This document shows positions 1 through 9,759 of a stretch of 64,000 bases of DNA, piece after piece; position 1 is the first letter of the stretch; each line of letters opens with the position of its first letter. The DNA is from Pigmentiphaga litoralis (GTDB lineage Bacteria > Pseudomonadota > Gammaproteobacteria > Burkholderiales > Burkholderiaceae_B). The position numbers and the translations under genes are program-made. The stretch is from NCBI RefSeq assembly GCF_013408655.1, contig NZ_JACCBP010000002.1, forward strand, positions 967,875-1,031,874. Direction: 5' to 3'. The notes beneath the pieces are model-generated. The model was given only the letters and a program-made list of their open reading frames with translations. It did not search any database and was not told where the DNA came from.

Positions 1-1
1 C

Positions 2-3000
2 GGCGGCGCGGCGGCGTTGCAGGTGCAATCCATCGGGGGTGGCGGCGGATCTGGCGGCTATGCCTATGCCGCATCGATCAGCGATTTTCTGGGGATCAGC
101 ATTGGCGTGGGCGGTGCCGGCGGCGCGGGCGCGGCCGGCGGAACGGTCTCTGTCAACAACCACGCGACGATCTCTGTCGATGCGCCAACCGGCAACGCGC
201 CCGGCATCCTGGCGCAATCGATCGGCGGCGGCGGCGGGTCGGGTGGCTTTGCGGCGGCGGGCGTGGCCTCTATCGGTGGCGCCGTGTCGGTCGCGATTGG
301 CGGCGGTGGCGGCAACGGCGGCACGGCGTCCACGGTCACCGCGGTCAATTCGGGCGAAATGAAGGTCAGCGGGGACATGTCCCCGGGGGTGGTCGCACAA
401 AGCATCGGCGGCAACGGGGGCACGGGCGGATTTGCGGTGTCGGCGGCCCTGGGCGGCGTGGCCGGCATGTCGGCATCGGTGGGTGGGGGTGGTGGCAAGG
501 GCGGTACGGCCAACGTCGTGAATGTCAGCACGACAGGCAGCAAGACCATTGCCACGACAGGCACGCAGTCATCGGCGCTGATTGCACAGTCCATTGGCGG
601 CAGCGGGGGCACGGGCGGGTGGACGGTGGCGGCCGCCACGGGCCTGGCGGCAGCGCCTGCGGTCAGCCTGGGCGGTGCGGGCGGCGCAGGGGGACGCGGC
701 GGCGCGGTCGTCGTGGACTCGGCCCAGAACCTGGATACCGGGGGCACCTTGTCGCCCGCCATCCTGGCGCAATCGATCGGGGGCAGTGGCGGGTCGGGCG
801 GCTTCAGCGCGTCCTTGTCGGCCAGTTCGATCGTCGCCCTGGGCCTGTCCTTGGGCGGCCCCGGGGGCACGGGCAGCGCCGCCGGCACGGTACAGGTGTC
901 GTCCACGGGCGGCATCCGGACCGGGGCGGATCAGTCCACCGGCATCGTCGCGCAGTCCATTGGCGGGAACGGCGGCAATGGCGGATCGGCCATGTCGGCC
1001 AGCCTTGCGCTCGGCAATCCGGAATCGAAGGTGTCGGTGGGTGCGTCGTCGACCATGGGGGGCACGGCGGGCACGGGTCAGGCAGGCCAGGCCGTCACCG
1101 TCATCAATCGCGGCTCGGTACAGACCGATGGCGCGCGGTCGCTCGGCATCATTGCGCAATCTGTGGGCGGCGGAGGCGGCAACGGCGGCAACAGCGCCGC
1201 CTTCAGCGCCTCGGCCGCACCCGGCAGCAGCACGTCGGCGTCCGTGGCGCTGGGCGGCAAGGGCGCGGCAGGCGGCAACGCGTCGGCCGTGCAGGTGCTG
1301 TCCACCGGCAACATCACGACCGGCACGCAGACCACGCTGGCCGCTGCGGCGGCCGGGGCCTCCAACAGCGATCAGTCCATCGGCATCCTGGCGCAGAGTA
1401 TCGGCGGCAGCGGCGGCAATGGCGGATCGGCCATGGCCCATGCCGTGTCCGGCACGGCGTCGATGTCGGTGGCAGTGGGCGGGGGTGGCGGTGCGGGCAG
1501 CAATGGCGGATCGGTCGCGGTCGGCTTTGACGGCCTGGAATACATCGCCAGCTATTCGGACCTGATCCGGGCCTACGGCGCCGATGCGGCAGCCGGCCTC
1601 AGCCATTACGTCAGCACCGGCATCAACGAAGGGCGCACGCCCGATGGCTTCAACGCCGCACAATACCTGGCCAATTACTCCGACCTGCGGACCGCCTACG
1701 GGACGGACCTGACGGCCGCGGCCAGTCATTTCATCACCAGCGGCTACAAGGAAGGGCGTACGGACAAGGCGCCGTCCACGGGCGCGGCGACGGCCATGCC
1801 CGGCCCCGGTAGCGTCACCACCTGGGGCGATCAGTCCGCTGCCATCGTGGCGCAATCGATCGGCGGCGGGGGCGGCAACGGGGGGGCTTCCAGCGCCAGT
1901 TCCACCAGCAACAAGTACGCCGGCGCGGTGGCCATCGGCGGTTTTGGCGCGGGCGGTGGCAACGCCGGGGTGGTGGTCGTGGCGACGCATGACACGTTGA
2001 CGACCCATGGCGCGCAATCCACTGCCATCGTGGCCCAAGCCATTGGCGGGGGTGGCGGCAGCGGCGGATCGGCCTCGACCTCGTCGGCAGGCGCACCGGG
2101 CGCCGTCCTGGAAGCGGGGGCGGCCGCCTTCAGCGGCTATGTCGGCAAGACAGTCGGCAACGCCACACTGACAGTGGCCAAGAAATTCACGCAGAGCGAT
2201 AGCGCAGGATCATCCGAAAAGAAGAGTGACAACGGTGCGGGGGCATCCCTGAGTATCGGCGGCGCGGGCGGAATGGGTGGCACCGGCAACGCGGTTGCGG
2301 TGTCGACCAGCGGCACGGTACGCACCAGCGGTGACCTGTCGAACGGCGTGTTTGCGCAGTCGGTCGGCGGTGGCGGCGGCAACGGCGGGTCGACCAGTTC
2401 GAACGCCAGCGGCGCCAATGCGTCAGCCTCGCTCAGCCTGGGTGGCTCGGGCGCGACCGGCGGCGGTGCGGCGCAAGTGACCGTGCGCAACGATGGCGAT
2501 ATCGGCACGCTGGGCTCGCAGTCCATGGGGGTCATTGCGCAATCGATCGGCGGCGGGGGCGGCAATGGCGGGTCGGCCCACAGCACGTCGGAAGCCGGCG
2601 GCAAGGCGGCCGTGTCGGTCGGCCTGGGCGGCACCGGGGGCGGGGGCGGTTCGGGCGGCGCGGTCAACGTGATCAATACCAACCTCATCACGACCGCGGG
2701 CAGCCACTCGGCAGGCGTGTTCGCGCAATCGGTCGGTGGGGGCGGGGGCAATGGCGGCGCGGCGTCCAGTGCGGCCAAGGCGGCGTCGGCCGAAGAAGCC
2801 GAGTCGTCGGGCGGCACGCATGCGTCCACGGGCGCGGTATCCAGCACGTCGGGCCCGTCCAATTCCAGCAACTCGGCCGCCGCCGGCACGGCGTCGGATG
2901 GCGGCAAGGCCTCGGGTGCGGGATCCGATGGCGGCTACGCGGCGGGCCTGAGCCTGGGCGGTGCGGGGGGTGGCGGCAACCATAGCGGCGACGTCACGGT

Positions 3001-6000
3001 CAGCAACAGCGGCAGCATTCGCACCGGCACCCTGACTGCGCCCGACACGGGGGCGCAGTCGGCAGCGATCTTTGCCCAGTCGGTGGGCGGCGGCGGCGGC
3101 AATGGCGGCGCCAGCAGCGCGAATGCCGATGCGGGCAAAGCCAGCATTGCCCTGTCATTGGGTGGACTGGGCGGCGGCGCGGGCGCGGCCGGGGTCGTGC
3201 AGGTCAGCACGTCGGCAGGCAGCCTGACGACCTATGGTCACGGTTCAGCCGGCATCTTTGCGCAGTCGGTGGGCGGGGGCGGCGGCAACGGCGGGTCGGC
3301 TTCGTCCACCACGGGTGATGGCGGGTCCGTGTCGGCGGCGCTGGGGCTGGGCGGCGCCGGCACGGGCGGTGGCGCGGGCGGGGCGGTGCAGGTCTGCGCC
3401 ACGGTCTCCGGCAGCCATTGCGCCAGCGGCAACGTCAGCACCATCGAAACGTTTGGTGCGCAGTCGTACGGCGTGCTGGCGCAATCCGTGGGCGGCGGCG
3501 GCGGCGCGGGCGGGTCGGTCACCACGGCGGCCACCGCGGGCAAGAGTGATGACGGGGGCAGCAATTCCGCGTCCAGCGGCTCCGGCGGGTCCAATTCGGC
3601 CACCGCGGCCAAAGGTGTGGCGGTGTCGGCCGGACTGGGCGGCAGTGGCGGCGGCGGCGGCGCCGGCGGCACGGTGGCTGTTTCCCAGGTCGGGAGCATC
3701 ACGACCCACGGCGACCAGGCCACGGCCCTGATCGCGCAATCGATCGGGGGCGGGGGCGGCATCGGCGGGTCGAGCAGCACCAATGCCAACAGCGGCGCCT
3801 ATGCGGTCAGCCTGGCCCTGGGCGGCACAGGCGGCAGTGGCGGGGCGGGCGGTGCTGTCACCGTGGACACCGATACGAAGGCAGCCCTGAGCACCACGGG
3901 CGCATTGGCGTACGGCATCCTGGCCCAGTCGGTCGCAGGCGGTGGCGGCCTGGCGGGATCGGCCAGCAGTACGTCGGCAGACGGCGGCAAGGCGTCGGTA
4001 TCGATGGCCGTGGGCGGCGCCGGAGGCGGGGGCTGGCTGGACGGCGGCACGGTCAAGGTCACGCACGCGGGCACCATCGACACCAAAGGCTTTGGCGCCG
4101 ACGGCATCCTGGCGCAGTCGATTGGCGGCGGCGGGGGCGCAGGGGGGTCCAGCGCCAGCAGCGCATCCAATGACGACGTGGCCGTCTCCCTGGGCGTCGG
4201 TGGCAACGGCGCGTCGGGTGGCAACGGCGGACTGGTCACGGTCAAATTCAGCAATGCCGTCGTCACGCATGGCAACAGCGCGACCGGCATCCTGGCGCAA
4301 TCGATCGGCGGTGGCGGGGGCTCGGGCGCGTCGGCCACGTCGACCACGGAACTGGGCAATGACAGCGGCAGCACACCCGCATTGGCGTTGTCGTTGGGCG
4401 GCGCGGGGCATGGTGGCGGCTACGGCAACGACGTGACCGTGACCGGGACGGCCAAGACCGGGGCCGCCGTGAATGACGCCAAAGGCACCCTGCTGTACAC
4501 GGCATCCGTCGTGACCGACGGCAGCGACGCCGCGGGCATTCTTGCCCAGTCGATCGGGGGCGGTGGCGGACGGGCCACCTCAGCCAGCAGCACGGCAAAG
4601 TCGGGTGGCAACAATGCCCTCAGCCTGGCCCTGGGTGGCGCGGGCGCGACCGGCGGTCCGGCATTGAAAGTCACGGTTGACCTGACCGGGGCGGGCATCC
4701 TGACCCGGGGCACTCACTCGCAGGGCATCGTCGCGCAATCGATCGGCGGGGGCGGCGGCATCGGCGGCAGTGCGAACACGGCGGCCGATTCCAACGGCGG
4801 CAACGGCGGCACCGCGCTGGCAGCCAGTCTGGGCGGCACCGCGGGCAATGGCGGCTATTCCAGCGCGGTCACGGTCAGTTCGGCTGTTGTCGTGCAAACC
4901 CACGGCGACCTGTCGACCGGCATCCTGGCGCAGTCGATTGCCGGCGGCGGCGGCGCCAGCGGCAGCACCGTGTCCACAAGCGACGCACGCCAGTCGCTCA
5001 GCGCAGGCCTGAACGTGGGCGGCTCCGGCGGCTCGGGTGGCACGGCCAACGCCGTCACCGTGAACCTGAACAAAGGCAGCCTGGACAAGGCGGACGCCTC
5101 GTTGTCGACCTTCGGCATCAACGCCCAGGGCGTGGTCGCGCAATCGATTGGCGGCGGAGGCGGCGTGGCGGGACTTGCCAGCACGGGATCCAAAACGGCC
5201 AGCGCCGGCGCCCTCAATGGCACCCTGGGCGCAACCGGCGGATCCGGTGGCGACGGCGGCACCGTCATCCTGAACAGCGCGCAGGCGGTCCAGACCTGGG
5301 GTGCGCAGTCGATCGGATTGCTGGCGCAAAGTATCGGGGGCGGGGGCGGATTGTCTTCTGCGTCCACGGCCAGCGCGGGGGGCTTCACCGGCGACATGCG
5401 GCTGGGCAGTGCCTTCGGCAGCTCCGGCAAAGGCGGCGCCGTCACGGTCACCACGTCGGCAGGCAGCGTGTCCACCGACGCAGACCTGTCGCCTGCCATC
5501 GTGGCCCAAAGCATCGCGGGCGGCGGCGGCGCAAGCCTGACACGGGTCAGCAACGTCAAATTGGGAGAGACCAGCGGCGGCAGCGCCTCGGCGATCGTTG
5601 TCTCGAATGCCGCCACCATCACTACCAAGGGCAACGGGTCTGTCGGCATCGTGGCGCAAAGCATCGGCGGGGGCGGCGGGCTGGCCTACGCGACATCGAC
5701 CGGGACACTGGGCGGCTCGTCTCAAGGGTCGAACGCCAGTACGGTATATGTCAGCAGCAACGCCAGCATCACCACGTCGGGCATCAATGCCTTCGGCATT
5801 CTTGCGCAAAGCGTGGGCGGCGGTGGCGGGGCGGTGCTGTCCACGGGCAATGCCGTGACTGCATCGGCGCTCACCTACGGCTACGGCAACTCTGGCGACG
5901 TAACCATCAAGATCAACGCGCCCATCACCACCACCGGCGCCGGAGCCCACGGCGTGGTGGCTCAGTCGGTACGTGGTGGCGGGGGATCGATCACCAACGG

Positions 6001-7909
6001 CACGACCACCACGTTCTACAACGGCAACAAGGGCACCAGCGGTGTCGTGCACATTAGCCAGAACGCCAACATCCTGGTGTCGGGTGCGGGCGCCAGTGCG
6101 ATCAAGGCGGGATCCTCGACCGATCCCATCGTTGAGATCGCCGCTGGCGTCTCGGCCATAGGCGGCGTGGGTGGCGCTGCGCTGGACTTCGAAAGCCCTC
6201 TCAACGAAGTGCACAACAACGGCACCATCGGCACGGTCGACGGCGCCGCCGGCATGGCCGTGCGGACCTTGTCGGGCGACACCTCCATCACCAACAGCGG
6301 CACGATGATAGGCAATATCAAGCTGTCCAGCGACGGCAGCAACCTGGTGCACAACACAGGCACCGGCACGTTGATCGCCGGGGCATCGCTGGATCTGGGC
6401 ATCGGCACGCTGCGCAATGACGGTGTGCTGACCAGCGGCAACGCCGCCGGGTCGGTCACCCGCATTACCGGTTCGCTTGCGCAGTCGGCCAGCGGCACGA
6501 TGGCCTTGCAGGTGGACCATGCCAATGCCCGCGTCGACAGCTTCGAGGTCAGCGGATCCGCCACGCTGCTGGGCAGCCTGCGGCCGTCATTGGCCAACGC
6601 CGGCCTGATTGCCCCGGGCAAAATGGCCCTGGGTACCTTCCTGAAGGCCTCCGGCGGCGTGGATACGTCAGGTCTGGCGATGGGGGGTGACACCGCCATC
6701 ATGAAGTTCGCTGTCCTGCAGACCGGCGGTGAACTCGCCCTGTCGTCCACCGCAGACTTCAATCCGGCAGGCCTGAACGCCGACGGCCACCGGATTGGCG
6801 CCGTGATCGCACAAGCGCAAACGCAGGGCGCCACCACCTTCCGCACCCTGGTCGCACGGCTGGTCGACGTGCCCACCGTCGCGCAGCTCAGCCAGGCCTA
6901 CTGGAACGTCAGCGGCGCCGCGGCATCGACCGTATCGGTATCGGCCGAGCGCATGGCCACGGCATTCAACCGCGTCCTGCTCCAGCAGGCCGGCGATGCA
7001 CCCGGCAGCCGGATCGCATCGGCCCGGCCGCAGGCGCAAGCGGGGGCCGATGGCACCTGGCTGGACGAACGCAACACCACCTGGGCGCAGGTCTACGGCG
7101 ACAACACCCGCATGGGACTGGACGCCTCGCGCAGCACGGGCGACCTGTCCGCCAACAGCCTGGGGCTCGCGTTGGGCCACGACCGCAAGGTCACGGCCGA
7201 CACCACGGTCGGGCTGGCGCTGGGCAGCAGCATAGGCCGCACCAACGTGTCCGACCAATTCAGCGCGCGCAGCAACGCGCTGCAACTGGGCGGCTACGGC
7301 ATCACCCGATCAGGCGCAGCCTACGCTTCGGCCGCCGCGTCGTACTCGCTGTACCGCATGAAAACCGATCGCTCCCTGGCGGCCACCCAGTCGTCCTATG
7401 GCGCGTCGTTCGACGCACACAGCCTGTCCACCCGCCTGGAAACGGGCTACCGCCTGGGCAGCGCCACGTTCGCAGCCACGCCGTACGCCGCCCTGCAACT
7501 GCAGCGCGTCATCACGCCGGGCTACAGCGAAACCGCCACCAGCGCCAACGCGGCGGGCCTGGCGCTGGACTACGAACGCCGGTCGGTCAATTACGTGCGG
7601 ACCGAGTTGGGCATGTCGGTCGACAAGACCTTTGCGTTCAACGGCAACACGGCGCTGGCCTTGCGCACGACCGCGGCATGGGTGCACAACCGGTCAAGCA
7701 ATCCGGACCTGCGGTCGTCGTTCAGCGGATTCGCGGCGGGCGACTTCACGCACTCGGCAGTGATTTCGGCCGTGAACCATGCCCGGGTGTCGGCGGGCGC
7801 GGACTTCACGTTCGCCAAAAAATGGTCGCTGGGCATGAATGTGTATGGCGAGTTCGGCAAGGCAACCCGGACGGTGGCGGGGGGAGCGTCGTTGCGGCAT
7901 CAGTTCTGA
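2..7909 (+). CDS. Giant autotransporter adhesin, 5' truncated (type Va secretion)
   Basis: Surface protein of the autotransporter family; the reading frame is open from base 2, so the signal peptide and true start lie left of the window. The visible 2635 residues consist of about 29 glycine/serine-rich repeat units of roughly 60-90 residues, each carrying a motif like ILAQSIGGGGG followed by a short beta-strand block. This is the usual composition of a large beta-helical passenger. From about nt 6100 the repeats stop and a passenger-to-barrel region follows; the last ~280 residues (from about nt 7080, TTWAQVYGDNTRM onward) look like an autotransporter beta-barrel and end in the canonical C-terminal phenylalanine (SLRHQF). 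Two non-glycine modules interrupt the repeats at 1541-1758. Predicted role is adhesion or aggregation; the ligand is unknown. Family assignment is secure, ligand inference is not. Confidence 0.93.
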   Translation, partial: GGAAALQVQSIGGGGGSGGYAYAASISDFLGISIGVGGAGGAGAAGGTVSVNNHATISVDAPTGNAPGILAQSIGGGGGSGGFAAAGVASIGGAVSVAIGGGGGNGGTASTVTAVNSGEMKVSGDMSPGVVAQSIGGNGGTGGFAVSAALGGVAGMSASVGGGGGKGGTANVVNVSTTGSKTIATTGTQSSALIAQSIGGSGGTGGWTVAAATGLAAAPAVSLGGAGGAGGRGGAVVVDSAQNLDTGGTLSPAILAQSIGGSGGSGGFSASLSASSIVALGLSLGGPGGTGSAAGTVQVSSTGGIRTGADQSTGIVAQSIGGNGGNGGSAMSASLALGNPESKVSVGASSTMGGTAGTGQAGQAVTVINRGSVQTDGARSLGIIAQSVGGGGGNGGNSAAFSASAAPGSSTSASVALGGKGAAGGNASAVQVLSTGNITTGTQTTLAAAAAGASNSDQSIGILAQSIGGSGGNGGSAMAHAVSGTASMSVAVGGGGGAGSNGGSVAVGFDGLEYIASYSDLIRAYGADAAAGLSHYVSTGINEGRTPDGFNAAQYLANYSDLRTAYGTDLTAAASHFITSGYKEGRTDKAPSTGAATAMPGPGSVTTWGDQSAAIVAQSIGGGGGNGGASSASSTSNKYAGAVAIGGFGAGGGNAGVVVVATHDTLTTHGAQSTAIVAQAIGGGGGSGGSASTSSAGAPGAVLEAGAAAFSGYVGKTVGNATLTVAKKFTQSDSAGSSEKKSDNGAGASLSIGGAGGMGGTGNAVAVSTSGTVRTSGDLSNGVFAQSVGGGGGNGGSTSSNASGANASASLSLGGSGATGGGAAQVTVRNDGDIGTLGSQSMGVIAQSIGGGGGNGGSAHSTSEAGGKAAVSVGLGGTGGGGGSGGAVNVINTNLITTAGSHSAGVFAQSVGGGGGNGGAASSAAKAASAEEAESSGGTHASTGAVSSTSGPSNSSNSAAAGTASDGGKASGAGSDGGYAAGLSLGGAGGGGNHSGDVTVSNSGSIRTGTLTAPDTGAQSAAIFAQSVGGGGGNGGASSANADAGKASIALSLGGLGGGAGAAGVVQVSTSAGSLTTYGHGSAGIFAQSVGGGGGNGGSASSTTGDGGSVSAALGLGGAGTGGGAGGAVQVCATVSGSHCASGNVSTIETFGAQSYGVLAQSVGGGGGAGGSVTTAATAGKSDDGGSNSASSGSGGSNSATAAKGVAVSAGLGGSGGGGGAGGTVAVSQVGSITTHGDQATALIAQSIGGGGGIGGSSSTNANSGAYAVSLALGGTGGSGGAGGAVTVDTDTKAALSTTGALAYGILAQSVAGGGGLAGSASSTSADGGKASVSMAVGGAGGGGWLDGGTVKVTHAGTIDTKGFGADGILAQSIGGGGGAGGSSASSASNDDVAVSLGVGGNGASGGNGGLVTVKFSNAVVTHGNSATGILAQSIGGGGGSGASATSTTELGNDSGSTPALALSLGGAGHGGGYGNDVTVTGTAKTGAAVNDAKGTLLYTASVVTDGSDAAGILAQSIGGGGGRATSASSTAKSGGNNALSLALGGAGATGGPALKVTVDLTGAGILTRGTHSQGIVAQSIGGGGGIGGSANTAADSNGGNGGTALAASLGGTAGNGGYSSAVTVSSAVVVQTHGDLSTGILAQSIAGGGGASGSTVSTSDARQSLSAGLNVGGSGGSGGTANAVTVNLNKGSLDKADASLSTFGINAQGVVAQSIGGGGGVAGLASTGSKTASAGALNGTLGATGGSGGDGGTVILNSAQAVQTWGAQSIGLLAQSIGGGGGLSSASTASAGGFTGDMRLGSAFGSSGKGGAVTVTTSAGSVSTDADLSPAIVAQSIAGGGGASLTRVSNVKLGETSGGSASAIVVSNAATITTKGNGSVGIVAQSIGGGGGLAYATSTGTLGGSSQGSNASTVYVSSNASITTSGINAFGILAQSVGGGGGAVLSTGNAVTASALTYGYGNSGDVTIKINAPITTTGAGAHGVVAQSVRGGGGSITNGTTTTFYNGNKGTSGVVHISQNANILVSGAGASAIKAGSSTDPIVEIAAGVSAIGGVGGAALDFESPLNEVHNNGTIGTVDGAAGMAVRTLSGDTSITNSGTMIGNIKLSSDGSNLVHNTGTGTLIAGASLDLGIGTLRNDGVLTSGNAAGSVTRITGSLAQSASGTMALQVDHANARVDSFEVSGSATLLGSLRPSLANAGLIAPGKMALGTFLKASGGVDTSGLAMGGDTAIMKFAVLQTGGELALSSTADFNPAGLNADGHRIGAVIAQAQTQGATTFRTLVARLVDVPTVAQLSQAYWNVSGAAASTVSVSAERMATAFNRVLLQQAGDAPGSRIASARPQAQAGADGTWLDERNTTWAQVYGDNTRMGLDASRSTGDLSANSLGLALGHDRKVTADTTVGLALGSSIGRTNVSDQFSARSNALQLGGYGITRSGAAYASAAASYSLYRMKTDRSLAATQSSYGASFDAHSLSTRLETGYRLGSATFAATPYAALQLQRVITPGYSETATSANAAGLALDYERRSVNYVRTELGMSVDKTFAFNGNTALALRTTAAWVHNRSSNPDLRSSFSGFAAGDFTHSAVISAVNHARVSAGADFTFAKKWSLGMNVYGEFGKATRTVAGGASLRHQF
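1541..1758 (+). repeat. Two ~41-residue YxAxYSDL...EGR modules inserted in autotransporter passenger
   Basis: Two tandem modules starting YIASYSDLIRAYG (nt 1541) and YLANYSDLRTAYG (nt 1663), each ending in a HY/HF...EGR motif, interrupt the Gly-rich repeats. Similar YxxxYxDL...GxxEGR modules are known from large secreted calcium-binding or RTX-type surface proteins. The rest of the passenger contains none, so this looks like a domain insertion. A role as a folding or ligand module is inference. Confidence 0.7.
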
Positions 7910-7922
7910 TCTGGAACCGACG

Positions 7923-7947
7923 ACGGCGCGGGCATGCCCCGCGCCGT
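7923..7947. terminator. GC-rich hairpin between convergent genes
   Basis: Perfect 10-bp arms (ACGGCGCGGG / CCCGCGCCGT) around a 5-nt loop, 14 bp after the autotransporter stop and 36 bp from the end of the convergent EAL gene. No T-run follows on either strand, so it is at best an imperfect bidirectional terminator or mRNA 3' stabiliser. Confidence 0.5.
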
Positions 7948-7982
7948 TCGACTTGCCGACGCCTGCGGTGTGAAGACGCAAC

Positions 7983-9554
7983 TTACGCCCCCTTCACCTC
8001 CCGCCAGGCCTCCACCCGCACGAACGCCAGAAAATCCTCCACCGGCATCGCCTTCGCATACAGCCACCCCTGCGCGAACTCGACGCCGTGCGCCTTCAGG
8101 TACTCCGCCTGCGCTTCGGTCTCCACCCCTTCCGCCACCACCTTCAGGCCCACCGTCTTGGCCATGTCGATAATGTGCGAGATGACCGAACTCGTCGCGA
8201 CGGTCCGGCCGATCGCTGCAATAAAACACTTGTCGATCTTGAGTGCATCCGTGGGTAGCCGCTCCAGATACTGCAGGCTGGAATAGCCCGTTCCGAAATC
8301 GTCAATGGCGATGCCGAACCCCAGCGCGCGGGCCTTGGCCAGGTTCGTGCTGGCAGCCTCGATATCGATAAAGCCGCGTTCAGTCGCCTCCAGCCAGATC
8401 TGCTCATTGTGGATACCGGTGCCTTCCAGCGCCTTCTGCACCACGCTCAAGAAGCGTCCCGTGGTGATGTCCTTCGCGCTCAAGTTGATGGCGACATGCA
8501 ACGATCGGTCGACTACCAGCAGTTCGCGCAGATCGCGCACGCAGGTTTCGACAACCTGATCCGTGATCGGCAGGATCAGGCCGCTTTCTTCGGCCAGCGG
8601 AATGAACAGGTCCGGCGGCACCATGGTGCCGTCGGGGCGGCGCCAGCGCACGAGCGCTTCGGCTCCAATGCAGGCACCTGTCGTCAGGTTGATGATCGGT
8701 TGATAAAACACCACGAATTCGCGTTGCTGGACCGCGATGGTCAGCTCGGCCAGCGGCGACAGGCGTTTGCGCAGCAGGCGGATGACGAGCGCCACGATCA
8801 CGCAGCTGATGATGATGCCGATAGGCAGCAGCCACAGCAGTTCCTTGAGCAGGCTGGTGCGCAGGTTGCCGTGGGGTTCCAGCACCACGGCGGTCCAGGC
8901 GTCTTGCCGGGCGACGGCATACAGGTAGCGGCTGTCGTTGATGGGCGTGGTCGATGCCGCAACGGCCGCAATGAAGTCGGTGTCAGCGGCGCGCAGTGTA
9001 CTGACGACCTTGCCGCCGTAGGCGACGCCCAGTTGTACACGGTCGTCGACGATGACATCGGAAAGGCGGCTGGTGTTGATCAGGACATAGATATTGTTTC
9101 GTTGCAGAACCGTGACGGGGTCGCCGCCCGTGATTCCAGGATAGGTCCGCAACGTGATGCGAAAGCCGTCGGGAAGCTCGGCGTCGGGAGCTTGAACGCG
9201 TGGCGTGCCGGGGGCGTTGGCGAACACGCCCCAGGACGAGCATCGCGGTTGCCCGTTGTCCAGATAGCCCACCTGTTCGGTGTAGCGGGAATTGATGGCG
9301 ATACGCCGCATCTGTTCGACGTGCTCGGCGGAGCAGGGCGTGCCGCGCCAGCTTTCCATTTCGGTCACCGCCCGCCGGCCCTGGTCCAGCGTGTTGGTCA
9401 CATTCCGCAGCGCCCGGGCCGCATAGCCATCGAGCAGGCTCTGTTCCTGCGATACCGCACGCGCCCACGACGCGTAAGCAGCAACGGCAAGCGGCAGCAG
9501 CGCCCCAAGGGCGGCCAGCAGCAGCGCCGTCACGATGATGCGTGACCGATTCAC
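7983..9554 (-). CDS. CSS-motif/EAL cyclic-di-GMP phosphodiesterase, membrane bound
   Basis: Predicted to hydrolyse c-di-GMP to pGpG at the inner membrane in response to a periplasmic redox signal. An N-terminal signal anchor is followed by a periplasmic CSS domain (TPCSAEHV and RCSSWG supply the paired cysteines), a second transmembrane segment (LLWLLPIGIIISCVIVAL), and a complete EAL domain. Catalytic motifs are present: GAEALVRW, NLSAKD, DDFGTGYSSL, KIDK and AEGVET, so it should be active. I chose the GTG at 9554 because AGGA lies 6 nt upstream and the protein then starts directly at the membrane anchor (NRSRIIVTALLLA). In-frame ATGs at 9587 and 9632 are alternatives with poor ribosome sites. 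CSS-EAL proteins of enterobacteria are regulated by periplasmic disulfide formation; the same here is inference. It converges on the adhesin gene, fitting a motility/adhesion switch. Confidence 0.88.
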   Translation of the reverse strand: MNRSRIIVTALLLAALGALLPLAVAAYASWARAVSQEQSLLDGYAARALRNVTNTLDQGRRAVTEMESWRGTPCSAEHVEQMRRIAINSRYTEQVGYLDNGQPRCSSWGVFANAPGTPRVQAPDAELPDGFRITLRTYPGITGGDPVTVLQRNNIYVLINTSRLSDVIVDDRVQLGVAYGGKVVSTLRAADTDFIAAVAASTTPINDSRYLYAVARQDAWTAVVLEPHGNLRTSLLKELLWLLPIGIIISCVIVALVIRLLRKRLSPLAELTIAVQQREFVVFYQPIINLTTGACIGAEALVRWRRPDGTMVPPDLFIPLAEESGLILPITDQVVETCVRDLRELLVVDRSLHVAINLSAKDITTGRFLSVVQKALEGTGIHNEQIWLEATERGFIDIEAASTNLAKARALGFGIAIDDFGTGYSSLQYLERLPTDALKIDKCFIAAIGRTVATSSVISHIIDMAKTVGLKVVAEGVETEAQAEYLKAHGVEFAQGWLYAKAMPVEDFLAFVRVEAWREVKGA

Positions 9555-9674
9555 GAGGATTCCTGTCGTGTTGATTGCTGTGAGCATTTGCGAGACTTGG
9601 ACGATACCGTACTTGCCCTCGATTGCGTGCATTGACAGTCACTTCATTAGCCGTCTAAGCTGAATTCACAACAA

Positions 9675-9700
9675 GGAACGGCGTTCCGTATATAGGAACG
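9675..9700. promoter_or_regulatory. Three-half-site GGAACG operator, IclR-like
   Basis: GGAACG-G-CGTTCC is followed after 7 nt (GTATATA) by another GGAACG: one inverted pair plus one direct repeat, about 60 bp upstream of the Bug/TPP operon start. IclR-family activators such as PcaU and PobR are known to bind triple half-sites of this geometry. No IclR gene is adjacent, so the binder is unknown. Confidence 0.45.
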
Positions 9701-9759
9701 GCGAATCAGACGGGCCGGCGCACCGCTTTTCAAGGCGGGTGTCAGGCTCAGGAGACGAC

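Noticed and set aside
64..6876. Long open frames on the minus strand and in other frames across the autotransporter
   Set aside because: They are mirror images of the Gly/Ser-rich repeats in GC-rich DNA (long Pro-, Arg- or Ala-rich products), have no ribosome sites, and overlap a clearly coding gene.
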